DNA of 64,000 nt, taken from positions 2,852,001 to 2,916,000 of the forward strand of contig NC_064676.1 of assembly GCF_023278565.1 (NCBI RefSeq). The letters are read 5' to 3'. Shown here one piece after another: positions 24,720-35,710 of the stretch. The position numbers and the translations under genes are program-made. This DNA is from Colletotrichum lupini. Lineage: Eukaryota > Ascomycota > Sordariomycetes > Glomerellales > Glomerellaceae. The notes beneath the pieces are model-generated. The model made no database searches, was not told where the DNA came from, and was given only the letters and a program-made list of their open reading frames with translations. Positions within the stretch are counted from its first letter, which is position 1, and the number at the start of each line of letters is the position of its first letter.

Positions 24720-26696
24720 ACCTCCCTGTCGAAACGATCCTTTCTCAAAAGCCAAGAAAAGCACCGAATATCCGATAATGACTTGCGTTTCATGTTTAAC
24801 GTCTGTTTTTCACTGCTTTTCATCTTCACTTCAAGCAAAGCAAGCCAGCAAGCGAGCAATATTTGCCTCGGGGACTTTATTTCTCTTATGAAAGGTCGTC
24901 ATTGGTACACTCTTTTGCCATATTTTGGATTTCTTCTTTGAGAGGTCGAGCTTCTCGGGCACTCTGAGAAGCTTGAACCATCTCCCTCGTCTCCTTTTTC
25001 CATTTCATCTCCTCTCTTGCATAAGTCATCTGGATAGCGGCATTTGTTACATCCTTGAAATCAGATTCTCCCTCCCCCCTCTACCTGACGCCGGGTATAT
25101 GACTCCTTTTTTCCTCTATTTATTACAACAGGGGGGGAGGGAAAGGATAGGAAACCCGGGGATTTTGATTTGGACAACTCTGTTGAGGTTCCTTACTGAA
25201 CATAATTATTCTATTTCTCACTGTCTCTTATTTCTCTGATGAAAATCGAAAAGAAAAACAAAATACCAAAAAGAAAACGACACGTACGGAACGGAAACGG
25301 AATGAAATGGAACGAAAAGACACTCCTTTGCCCTTTTTTCTAAACATATTACTTACTACTGGGAGGGATTACCATGATACCTAAGTTTACTTTTTTGTTA
25401 TAGCTATTTGAGAGAGTTTGGTTGCAAAATGAAAAATAGGGGGGACCTGAACAGGAGCCGAGCCGCTGTTGTGGGCGACGCTCCGGGATCTCGGTTATGA
25501 AGATGAATACCATTTGCTCTTTCTTCTCGTGACTTTTGAAGCTGTGAAGACTTCCCTTGTGATGTGATGTATCAGAGGTTGAAATTTGGTCTTTGCCCAA
25601 GAGAGAGTCTTGGCCTGGCGCGAAATGCAGTCAGGGGAAACAGAGTTGAGAGGAAGAGGGGGGGTTGAGACGAGACGATGAAGAGTCTTTGCTGAGTTGA
25701 GCGATTCGAATAGAACCCATCTATCGCAGCCTTTTTGTCTTTTTCCAAGTTGAAGCAAAGATGAAAGGCAAGGGCAATGGAAGGTTTACTTGTGGGTGAG
25801 CTAATTCGGCCCGGTGAAGCTCATGGGGATTCTCTGCAGTTTCCGTCTGACATAGTGGCCGGGCCCCTTTTCTGGAACTCTGCATAAAGAACGGAGCATT
25901 GCGGTCCTGTTTCGTTGCTTCGCTTGCGGCATCAATGTATGCGAAGAGAGACGTGGAGGTAACTTTACCTTGCCCCCTTGGATCGGTTTCAAGATATCAA
26001 CAGGGCAAAGCTTTTTTTTTTGCATCACCTCCAGCCGGGCGCGGTTTAAACGGGGCGCATTATCTCGAAGGTCCAGTTGAGGACCATCAAGAATTCCTTG
26101 CTGGGTCTTTTCTTCCCCTTTCCCTTGCTGTCACTAAATGAATCAAGGGCAGCTTAGGGTAGGAGAAGGTATGGTCTTGCCAGCAGCTATATGGAGAGGC
26201 CAAGGGGGTGAGCCCGGTGGTACGACCAAGAGTCGTACTCAATCTATAGAGCACATCTAAACAATTTGTTCGGTTCAGAGGGATGGCACGATCTTAATTG
26301 CCAGGGGGGGGGGAGTCTTTAAAGTAGTACAGGAATAGTACATGTTACTCTGCAACCACCCATCTTCTCTATATGTGCAGCGGTTTCTATTCTTACAGTT
26401 TCGTCTTGCCTTTTTTGATAATTCCTACATGTAGTCCGCCAGTCCGTCGCCCGCCCCCGACTACTATCCACACAAGATCTTGCAGGACTATAGGGGGGAT
26501 ATCTCCCGTGTCGATGGACGGGTCTCTCCTCACTTCTCCCCCTTTCGCCCCAACTCTCTTCAAAAAGCTTGGCTAAGCTCCCCTATAGCGGCTTGTAGAT
26601 CGCATAGTAGTCGCGCCACAGCCATCATTTCACCAGCTCTCGCAGCTCCCACAAGTCCGGCGATCGCTTCTCACCCTCGCCTCCTCCTTTCTTAGT
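24720..26696. other. Convergent intergenic region, no gene seen
   Basis: Both flanking genes point into this region, so it contains two 3' ends. T-rich and A-rich runs are frequent (for example around 25250-25350). Only short frames without motifs are present. A G10 run lies at 26304-26313. Confidence 0.5.
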
Positions 26697-27675
26697 TTAC
26701 CGCATGAACTGTGGCCGGGAAGGGATGTCCGCCGCGAGGTTGACGGCCTCCCAGTCAACCACCTCCCACCACGCCTCAGCAAACGCCTTCTTGCCGCCGC
26801 GGCCGCCGACGCCGAGCCCGTAGTCGCGGATCCACGTGTGCTCCCACGTGTTGAGGCACAGAAGCGGCACGGCGTCGAGCGCGCCGGGCGGCTTCGTTCC
26901 CGGCCTCTGGGCGGCGGCGCTGCGCTGGAAGTACTTGTTGGCGGAGCCGCCCAGGCCGACGGTGTTCATGTCGGTGCTCTGGAGGCGCCAGTGGGCGCCC
27001 GGGTAGGGGGAGCCCGCGAGGTAGGTGGTGAGGATGCGGTAGTCTTGGTGGCCTGCCTTGACGAGCCAGACGAAGCCGGGACCGAACATGGAGGAGGCGG
27101 TGAGGATCATTTCGCGGCGGAGGGTGTCGATGGAGGAGAAGGAGTGGGAGAGCTCGGCGGCGAGGGACTCGGGCATGGGTTTCGGGTTCGGGGTGATGTT
27201 CTTGAAGAAGAAGTGGGTGTTGTGCGCCATGGAAGCGTTGTTGAAGACGGGGGCTTGGGAGGGGTCCTGGGCCGAGGCGAGGAGGATTTGCTTGACGTCG
27301 CGCTGTTCGAGGTCGGTGCCTGTGTTGCTGTGGTTTAGTATGTCTCTGGTTGCTTTATGTGTCACATTGAATGTGATTGGAACGATTCGAGATTATCATG
27401 CGACGGGAGCTAGGATCGCCGAGTTAGGAGAAGGAGAACAGCGTAGACTGACCTGCAATCAAGGCATTGAGCTTGTCAAGGACAAGCGTCATGTACTGGT
27501 TCCACGCCATATCGTAACCGTCGGCCGACAGCAGACCCGGCACGCCGTCCTTGAAGTCGTGGGAGAGCTGGGGGACGTAGTGTATCGAGCGCTGCTGGAG
27601 AGGTCTGGCCGGTGCTGCTCTGGCGGCGGCGGCGATGCTCGCGCCGATGCGCGGTAACCTTAATCGTGAGAACAT
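26697..27675 (-). CDS. Mitochondrial ribosomal small-subunit protein, SOD-like (mS42/mS43 type)
   Basis: Two exons (27675-27453 and 27319-26697) give 281 residues. The intron has donor GTCAGT, and joining gives LNALIAGTDLEQRD. The basic, Ala-rich N-terminus (MFSRLRLPRIG, with an RSIHYVPQLS processing-site context) looks like a mitochondrial presequence. The body has the iron/manganese superoxide dismutase fold signature, including ASMAHNTHFFFKN and a C-terminal NTWEHTWIRDYG. In true SODs the latter reads DxWEHxY; here the metal-binding Asp is Asn. This matches the Rsm26/Mrp1 family, SOD-derived structural proteins of the fungal 37S mitoribosome. Choosing between mS42 and mS43 needs an alignment. 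A catalytic Fe/Mn SOD is less likely because of the altered ligand. Confidence 0.88.
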
Positions 27676-29327
27676 TATTGTGGTATGTGTATGTCGGATT
27701 TCCTCAATCACTGGTGGATCTTGGGGAGGACGGTCGTTTGGAGGGGCGTGGTAGGGAGGTTGAACCGTGTCGCCGACGAAAGGGAAAGCTGTAGGCCGGG
27801 AGCTTCGACGATGGTGAACTTTTTTTTGGGACGGCTGTTCCCGCGTGTCCAATTGGCGCGTTCGTTTGTGGCCTTATGATTGAGGCGCGAAGACGTTCCG
27901 ATGTTTTGTGGGGTCTTTTTCGGGGGTGGGTCTATGAGCCGGGAGGCACTTGGTGATGGCTTCAACTTACAAGATGCAACTTCCAACTTGCACGGCATGA
28001 CGACTAATGAGGAGCATCTTCCGAAGAGTTCGGGAAGAAAGACAACCCTGTGTTGGATTTTCTTGTGACTTGATAGACTAGAAGAATCAGCGACCGGCCA
28101 CTGCTCAAGCTCCTCCCGGATGGTTCGGTTCTAAGCCGTGAATGCACCAACATCGACTACAAACCCAATCTTCAATCAACGTTGCCACTCGTCATCCCGC
28201 CAATCCTTCCACAATCGTAGTCTATCATTGTCACGACCAAGGTTTGAACAGGCACACCAACGTAACCGCCAATTTCAAAGCCTACGGCATGGACTCGGTT
28301 CCAGCCCACGGCGACTGAGTAACCGCCCGCGCGCCCGCTCGTCTTACACACACCACCGCCAAAGACTGACTGGGCGCTTACACAGTACTGAGAACCACCC
28401 ATGAGCAAACAAGGTCGCTGATCCTCCTTCCGCGCTCTCTGTGAAGGGCTTGCTGCACACTCACATGTATCTTCTCTCGTCAAGCGTCATCGGACAACAC
28501 TTCTCACTCCACTGGCGAATGCTCCCAATGGGCCGAGATCCAAAATCAGCAAAGCACCTGATCCATTCCCAGCAACAAGAGAAATCAATGCCGATAATCT
28601 TCTTCAAACAGTGCATCTTCAACTCAAGTGCTGTAATTAAATATATCCTACATCGGAGTCTCCCCCATTCGTTCGTCGCAAGGAATGTCAGAGATCAGAC
28701 GATCGAGACTACCTATACCTAGTAGGGGCGATACGGTTGGACAGCCGTCGGCTCATTTCGAACCCCCCCCCCCCCCCCATCTCAGACCGCGGCATGCTGG
28801 AAGGTTCACAACAGTTGGGACCGGCCAAATAGACGACTACCTCCATGCGACTACTTTGACTTCTTCACCTTATGGGCCTATGGCTTTACGATCAACTCAG
28901 AGGCGCCCATTCTTGTTCTTGTTCACGCTCCTTCTTCCTCAAGTTTTTATTCGGCCAACAGGCATAAAGTTGGCACTTTGTTGGACAACATCTTCTTCCC
29001 CGACTTGTACTCAACTATCATCGGCGCCGGGGTTCGCTCATCAGACTACGGGAATTGTTGAGCGTTTCTTTGCTATATGCCAACACGTTTCCCGATGGTC
29101 GCTGCTTCTTCATTATAACTTGTACTTCTTTTCACTTGATACAGGTTTTTCGCAAGTATATGTTTTAATTCTCAGTATTCAAAGGTATGGCCATGGATAA
29201 ACGCCCCGTTACATGCAGCCCAACCCAACCCTATGCCGAATAACAGCCTGATCCCGCGGAAATCCCCACGGAGCACCACCGAGGAGGAGAAACGTCATAT
29301 ACAAGAAAGTCCGCCAGCCACGTGGCT
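27676..29327. other. Intergenic region, no gene seen
   Basis: This region holds the promoter of the mitoribosomal protein gene on the left and the 3' end of the next minus-strand gene on the right. A C16 run is at 28763-28778. No exon chain or RNA gene was recognised. Confidence 0.5.
28763..28778. repeat. C16 homopolymer tract
   Basis: Sixteen consecutive C residues in non-coding DNA. Confidence 0.9.
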
Positions 29328-30530
29328 TCAAACCTCGTCGTCTTCAATCATGCCAAGGACATCCAATTCCGTCTTCACCAACCGCTCAAACTCTTCCCTG
29401 TCGATACCGGACGAACGAGCCAGCAGGAAGAGACTGCGAATGCTCCTCGACACGTGCTGCTTCACGCCGAACTCGTTCTGGTCCTGCTTGCCCACGCTCT
29501 CCTCGAGCTTCTCGACCAAGCGGCTGCCGTTGCTGCTAGCGCTCGAAGCCGGGCGCGGATGAAGGAGCACAGCAGCCCTGTCTTCGTCAATTTGACTATG
29601 AATCGAGGGCGACCGCGGGGGTTCAGCCAGTGTCCAGGAGCCGTTTGTCTCGTTCAGACCCTGATCCGAGTTATGCTGGCCTACAACAGCGCCGAGTCCC
29701 AGAGGAGGGGCCGTTTCGAAACCCTCAACCTCTTCGTCGGGATCGTGGGCGTCCATTGCCGGTTGTACTGAATCATATTGTGCATAGTACGCATCCTCTG
29801 CCGAGTCGGTTCGGAACTGGCCCAGCTGCGACGCCTGTGGTACGTGCGGCGCGGGGGAACGCTTGACGGCGGCGGGGGACTCATTTGCTGGCGTGCGGGC
29901 AGGAGTTGCGTCGTATCTGTCCCAGTAGCCATCGTCCTCATCATCATCCGCCTCGGCAGCGTCATTGTACGCTGAGCTGGCTGGTGCCTTTGACGTCGTC
30001 GTCGCCTTTGACTTTTCGTCTGCATAGGCCTTTTCGGCCTCGGCGATGGTCGAATAGCCGCCAAAAGTTCCAAAGGGTACCGCCTTGTCGGTGACGCTAA
30101 CCTCGCCGATCCTCCAGCCGTCGCCGCCGCCATCCTTGTCGCCGACGCAGTAGATGAGTTGGAAGGTCAACTCAAGCTCCTCGAGAGCAACAAAGGCCTG
30201 CAGGGTCTCGAGATCGAGCCGCCTGTACCTCGTCTTCGCGTCGTATTCCCAGTCTACCTCGACCTCGCCAGATACCGGGTGAGGCTCTAGCCTGCCGCTC
30301 TGAACAATCTCTGCCAGGCGCGCCGCCTTGTCGGTGTCATATGCGAGGAGACGGAGCCATGGCTCGGTGCTGGCCTCTGAAAGAAGTTGGACTCTTTGCC
30401 TCAGGATAGGGCTGAGAAGAGGCAAGACGCCGATGGCGGGCTGTTTAGAGATGCTTGCTGGGACGAGAGCAGGCAGTAATGGAGCCAACAGGCCGCCGAT
30501 GTTGGGCATTGGTGTGGTAGTTGAAGCCAT
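29328..30530 (-). CDS. Conserved-looking protein of unknown function
   Basis: A single exon of 400 residues. The N-terminal third is ordered and non-repetitive (MASTTTPMPNIGGLLAPLL, then LLSEASTEPWLRLLAYD and a hydrophobic segment ELELTFQLIYCVGD). The centre is acidic and low in complexity (DDDEDDGYWDRYDA, with many Ser, Pro and Ala), and the last 50 residues are predicted helical (QHVSRSIRSLFLLARSSGID, then a run ending in an acidic DDEV tail). There is no signal peptide or membrane helix, so it is probably nuclear or cytosolic. I do not recognise a named domain. The ordered ends joined by a disordered middle, the intact frame and the unambiguous start argue for a real gene. The plus-strand frames opposite are shadows. 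Confidence 0.8.
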   Translation of the reverse strand: MASTTTPMPNIGGLLAPLLPALVPASISKQPAIGVLPLLSPILRQRVQLLSEASTEPWLRLLAYDTDKAARLAEIVQSGRLEPHPVSGEVEVDWEYDAKTRYRRLDLETLQAFVALEELELTFQLIYCVGDKDGGGDGWRIGEVSVTDKAVPFGTFGGYSTIAEAEKAYADEKSKATTTSKAPASSAYNDAAEADDDEDDGYWDRYDATPARTPANESPAAVKRSPAPHVPQASQLGQFRTDSAEDAYYAQYDSVQPAMDAHDPDEEVEGFETAPPLGLGAVVGQHNSDQGLNETNGSWTLAEPPRSPSIHSQIDEDRAAVLLHPRPASSASSNGSRLVEKLEESVGKQDQNEFGVKQHVSRSIRSLFLLARSSGIDREEFERLVKTELDVLGMIEDDEV

Positions 30531-33106
30531 GTTTGTGGTCGTGATACAGGTAAGGGTATGCTGTCAGAGATATCGCTCCCTCGCGGCCACTCCTTGCCGG
30601 GCGGGGAATGTAAGATATTTGAGGTGGCGAGATGCCACTGGTTGAGTCTGAGCGACTGTGGTGGTTGGTTGTGTGTATGTGTTGGCGGCGGCACTCGTGA
30701 CAGTAGGTATCACATGCGGCAGCGCTACTGGGTATCCTGGTGTTCAGTTCAGCCTGCCTTGGAAATCTCTGCCTTTGTAGTTGGGTCTGGGCAAAGTGGT
30801 AAGTAAGTAAGTGTTGTAAGATATGAGGTATGAGAGTATACACGATAGAGAGAGGGGATCGCAGAAAAGAAAAGGAGGAAAAGTCGCGACTATTATGAGA
30901 AGCAGGTGTGAGAGGCGAGGCGAGACGACAAAGTCTAAGGTAAGGAAGGTATGGTCTCCGTCGAGTTACGCAGAGTCGGCGGCCCCACGCTCGATGGCTC
31001 CGTGGTTCCCCCCTCTCCCGTCCCAGATCCCAAGGAAGTCAAGGGCCAACAAGTCCAGATCCACCTGGAAAAGGCTGGTGTCGACCTTCCCGGGTGACGG
31101 ATACCTACTGCGCAAGGTGGTGAGTTCGGTCGGGGGGCTGACCCCACAGTTGAGGGGAGGCAAGGGCGGGCAAGTCGCCAAGGCAGGCGGTTCTGGCCAA
31201 TGCGGAGGCACATTCAAGCAGGTCAAAGGCAGTTGCGACTCCGCCCTGAGCAGTCGTTTCGGACGGAGGGAAGTTGACCACTGACGGTCGACCCAATGCG
31301 ACATGACTACTTCCCTGCGTGGTACGTAGTGCATACCTCTCTCCGAACTTTCCTCCACTGGCTACTTGCCCAGGTGTCCTTGACAAAAGGCGAGCTGACC
31401 AATGACACGCTGCTGAGTTCTCTTGCACGTGTCAAGACTCTTCATTGCTCATGGTACCAAAGGTGCCAATTTGCACACAATGGGATTTCCGGCTCCAACT
31501 TCCGTATGTCTTTGCCTTCTCATCCACGTCTCGTCTCATTTCGGCGTGGCTTGTTTGGGGCTGCTACCTAGTCTCACGGTTTTTTTTTTTTCTCTTACGC
31601 TGTGTTCCGTCTTTCGTTGCCGGCCCTGTCTCTGTTTCTCTCTCCCAAAATATCCGTACGTGTTGGAAAAATACCCGGTATCGGTACCTTATTCTCTTCT
31701 CGCGGCTTTCCCGGCGTCTCGTAACAGGAGTTGCCGAGCATTGACGAGACAAAGACATTTGTCAGGACTGCTTTCCCACATGGCATTCACTCAGTGACCG
31801 CATTGCCATGTCTTTTCTAGACTTCTTCCTCGTTTACCTCTGTCATCGCTATCACTGAGGCATACCTAACATAGTGACCCGTGCAGCACAGGCCCCTGAC
31901 TGAGGCGCTCTTCCTGTAATTTCTTCTTCCTCTGCTCTACCTTATCGTGTCCTCTGTAATCATCAAAGTGTTATCAATGTAGGTCACGAGGGTTCACCTA
32001 CCATTGTCACAAGACAGCGAGTCTGAGAACTCGAGATATGTCACCACATTCCTTCTCCCGCAGGCAAGTCTCGCAGCGAGTCCCGTGAGATAGCCAAGCC
32101 CCCCTCTCGTCTCTTCTTTTCTTCTTCACTTTTTTTTTTCCGATCGTAGGTATGCCATGTTGAAATTGAACTTGCATTTGCATATTGCATCTGTCCGTGG
32201 TCTTCCATCGCCGCTCGCTCTCTAAGAATCTCTCCCGCTATGTTTCCCTCCGCACGGGTGAAGGGGACCAGACCCTGCGTGGCTGTGCTGGCACGGCTGG
32301 CTAATCTGCTTTTGGTGACTTTTCATCCATCTAGCAAAGGCTCAATGCGAGGAAGATGCCCCTGTTGCAGCCTGCAGCTTGCAGTCACGCCCACAGTGGA
32401 GCCAGGCCGCAGTAAACATCCCCCGAGCTGCAGTGGCCAAGTGGGAGAATCGAGAAGGTCCCGTCCTTGACAGCCCGCTATCGTCGGAATTGCGTCACAC
32501 TGCTTGGGGTCTCCTAGCATTTCGGGGTCGGTTCCATCCAGGCAAGGTAAGGAAGCTGGGGGTGTTTGCGCGCGATAAGGCCAAGCAAACTCACCTGCTC
32601 GGACCTTAACTAACACTAGTACTCAGAGCTACTCATCTTACGTACAAACAAACAAAAATTCCCCACGCGACGAATATCAACGGAAATTCCAGAATAACAG
32701 CGACATCTAGCGAACAGACGTTAGAAGATTGTTCGTTTCTTCACAATCCCGAAAGAAAATCGCCGACTCTCAAACACGCTCACAATCAATTGAGACCCCT
32801 CAGCCTCATTGCGGAAGCCTCAATTCCTGCTGTTTTAGCTTCCCGTCATCGCCACAGAGCGAAACGAATCACGACGGACACCTCGCCGTGCCATCTCGGA
32901 TCGCGCCGCTTGGACGGACACCCACAGACGACACCAACCATCTGACCTTGATAAACCTCGCACCCCCGGGCCCGAAGCCCACTCGTCCATCGCCGAAGGT
33001 CAGAGGCAAGCGAGCAGCCGCCTGTCCGCTCTGCTTCTCTCTGTCATCCATTCCTGCTGCATCTTAGAGTTTCTGCGCCAGGTCCCACGAGGACACTACC
33101 GGATGC
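30531..33106. other. Divergent intergenic region, no gene seen
   Basis: This 2.6-kb region holds the promoters of the unknown protein (minus) and the mitochondrial carrier (plus). Short frames near 31000-31400 and 32300-32600 overlap on both strands without motifs. A T-rich run lies near 31580, and CT-rich sequence around 31900-32150 fits fungal promoter DNA. Confidence 0.5.
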
Positions 33107-34242
33107 ATGTCGCCCAGCGGCGAACGCCTCAAGGATGAGGTAAGGCTAGACCTAGACTTTTCCACGCCTGATGTGACGGTCTCTCCGACCTGTCAACGAC
33201 CTCAAGTCACGTCACGATGCTGACACACTGTTCGCGCCCAGGGCTCCCGTCTGCAGGTTGTAACGGCCGGCGCCACGGCCGGCCTGTTTGCTCGGTAAGA
33301 CAAAACCCAACGGTTGAGGCTTAGTGATTCACGCTGACCATTGCCGCCTTTTGTCGCGATAGCTTTGTCATTGCCCCCCTCGATGTCGTCAAGATCCGCC
33401 TGCAGCTGCAGACGCACTCGCTCTCCGACCCTCTGTCGATCCGATCGGCCAGGGGCGGGCCCGTGTACAAGGGCACCCTGAACACCATGAGGCACATCAT
33501 CGCCAACGAGGGCATCACTGGCTTATGGAAGGGAAACGTCCCCGCCGAGATGATGTACGTGTGCTACTCGGCCGTTCAGTTCACGACGTACCGCACCACG
33601 GCGCAGTTCCTCAAGACCGCGTTTGACAACCGCCTACCGAACGCCGCTGAATCCTTCATCGCCGGAGCCGCTGCCGGCGCGGCCGCCATGACAGCCACAT
33701 ACCCCCTCGATCTCCTACGAACCCGGTTCGCGGCGCAGGGCAACGACCGGGTGTACACGAGCCTCCGGCGCGCGGTGGCGGATATCTATCGGGACGAGGG
33801 CCCGCGCGGCTTCTTCCGCGGCCTCGGACCCGGCGTGGCGCAGATCGTCCCGTACATGGGCATCTTCTTTGCTCTGTACGAGGGCCTGCGGCTGCCGCTG
33901 GGCGATCTGCACCTGCCTTGGGGCGGCGGCGACGCCACGGCCGGCGTCGTGGCCAGCGTGCTGTCCAAGACGGCCGTCTTCCCGCTCGACCTGGTGCGGA
34001 AGCGCATTCAGGTCCAGGGGCCGACGAGGGCGCGGTACGTGCATAAGAACATCCCCGAATACCCCGGTGCGGTGCGCGCCATGCGCATCATTTTCGCGAA
34101 AGAGGGTGTTCGCGGGCTGTACCGGGGTCTCATGGTGAGTCTTATCAAGGCTGCGCCTGGGAGCGCAATCACGGTTTGGACATATGAGAGGGTTTTGAGG
34201 GTGTTGCAGAGACTTGATGGTTCTGATGACCAGCGGTTTTGA
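33107..34242 (+). CDS. TPC1: Mitochondrial thiamine pyrophosphate carrier
   Basis: Three exons (33107-33139, 33242-33294, 33363-34242) give 321 residues. The start reads [11 protein letters not shown], then [18 protein letters not shown], then [19 protein letters not shown], which is the start and spacing I know for Sordariomycete TPC1. Three mitochondrial carrier repeats are present, with signatures [20 protein letters not shown] and [10 protein letters not shown], and six expected membrane helices. TPC1 imports thiamine pyrophosphate into the mitochondrial matrix across the inner membrane in exchange for nucleotides, supplying pyruvate dehydrogenase and related enzymes. An alternative upstream ATG (33103) is out of frame with exon 2. 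The carrier fold is certain; the substrate is assigned by family resemblance. Confidence 0.93.
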
Positions 34243-34719
34243 GTCTTTCTACACGGATAAGAAGGAGAGAAAAGGAGACACCAAAAGTTGCGCGTGGGCT
34301 GAAAAAGAAAACATGATACCCCTTTTTAGAGAACGGGAATGGGATAGACAATTCCCTTGTACAGCATTCCGAAGGTTATAGATACATCCTTCACATATAG
34401 ATAAGACGTAATACACAAAGGCACATTTGGTGCGTCAGGAGACAACTTTAGTCGCCAGAGATGGCTGTCATTCATTTCTGTGACGAGTACACACACCTGA
34501 CTACGGGACTAACACCTAGATCTTGCAGGAACCCTCAACGGCGTGGAACATTTGCTTTGCTACCTGTAGGCGGGGGATTTAAACACGACAATCACAATGA
34601 GATGAGGAAGAATGGAGTTCCGAACGAGAGATTAGTTGCTTGATGGTGTCCATTCTTTGATCAAGGCCGGTGGCGAAAGCGCCTGGCGGCTCAGCGTCCT
34701 CGAAGGGCTGTGGTTCCCA
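34243..34719. other. 3' flank of the carrier gene, nothing further seen
   Basis: This stretch contains the 3' end of the mitochondrial carrier gene and the downstream side of the possible secreted-protein relic. No other feature was recognised. Confidence 0.45.
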
Positions 34720-35010
34720 TTAGATGACACCCCCATCCACGGAATTGTCCATCTTCGTATAGTTCGAAGCGGCATGACACCACTGGTTGCCGATTCCCAT
34801 TGCGTTGTATCGGAATACTCTCCAGCCTCCGACGGGAAACGGAGAGAGACGTGTGACTTATTGGGGTTAGTACGTGGTGAGGCGAGACTAATCAAGGTCG
34901 ATGAATCCCATCTCTTTACCGTAGCTAGGGTACGTCTGGAAGCCATTGTGCGCATCGCACGAGGGCTTGAATTGGGTGTGGTTGATGTGTTCCACGTTCG
35001 GCAGAACTGA
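34720..35010 (-). pseudogene. Possible relic of a small secreted protein gene
   Basis: Two putative exons on the minus strand read coherently: 35010-34920 (SVLPNVEHINHTQFKPSCD, then AHNGFQTYPSY) and 34856-34720 (VTRLSPFPVGGWRVFRYN, then AMGIGNQWCHAASNYTK, ending DGGVI and a stop). They are joined by an intron with donor GTAAAG, branch-like CTAAC and acceptor AATAAG. Two cysteines and a Gly/Trp/Tyr-rich content recall small secreted fungal proteins. No first exon with a signal peptide could be found upstream, so this may be a truncated gene, or the first exon may be diverged. The plus-strand frame at 34636-35010 is the competing reading. Confidence 0.3.
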
Positions 35011-35424
35011 CTACCTTGAATGTGGAATAGACGACGGCTGCCCCGGGGAGGGGCCGACGAGACGTCGGATCTCTCATTATGCAGGGTATTCTTGCCATTG
35101 AATCGCTATCTAAGTTATGTCCAGAAGTAAACGGGTAAGCGACGTTGGCAGGTAGATTTAGGATATCTCAATAGCTGTCATGGGATGCAGTCTAAATTCA
35201 GGGTCCCTTACTCTTATCTTCATTATAACAGATACGCGATGCATTTGATTCCCGTTTTTTACTTCCAAAAGAGCTGGTCAACTCTAAAGTCTCTTAGGGA
35301 ATCGATGGTCTTATGGATCTTACGATATATACGTTAATTAATGAATCTCATGCAATAGCATAGCGTGCTGCCTCAGAGACATTGTTCATCACTTTATGTG
35401 CTTCGTGATTAGACTCACTGATTG

Positions 35425-35555
35425 GACTCGACTAAAAAAATGAGTCTACAAGCGGACTCGAACTGAAGACCTTCAAAAAGAAGAAGCCACCAGGGTCAAT
35501 TTTCTTTGGGTTGAGGTCGGGAGTGGGCAGTCCCAACTATTAGGCCAAAGAGATC
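35425..35555 (-). other. Degenerate tRNA-like / pol III-type unit
   Basis: Read on the minus strand, an A-box-like segment TGGCCTAATAGTTGG (about 35530-35545) is followed roughly 75 bases later by a perfect-looking B box AGTTCGAGTCC (about 35452-35462). A run of seven T residues (about 35434-35440) then follows, as in a pol III terminator. The acceptor and T stems pair poorly, so a functional tRNA is unlikely. It could be a decayed tRNA, perhaps one that carried an intron, or the tRNA-derived head of a SINE. The spacing and order of the three elements are seen directly; the interpretation is inference. Confidence 0.35.
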
Positions 35556-35710
35556 TCCTCATCCGATGGTGGCAGAGGAAGCAAATTACCGACCTAAAGA
35601 CCATGGGCGGTCACTGAGTGTATGAATACTCACGTCTATTGATACCAAAATATGTATATTCGTCCCGTCCACCATGATCAACAACACACACCGATTTTCT
35701 CATTACCTTA

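Noticed and set aside
35425..35555. Functional tRNA gene
   Set aside because: Acceptor and T stems show several mismatches; only the internal promoter-like boxes and the T run remain.
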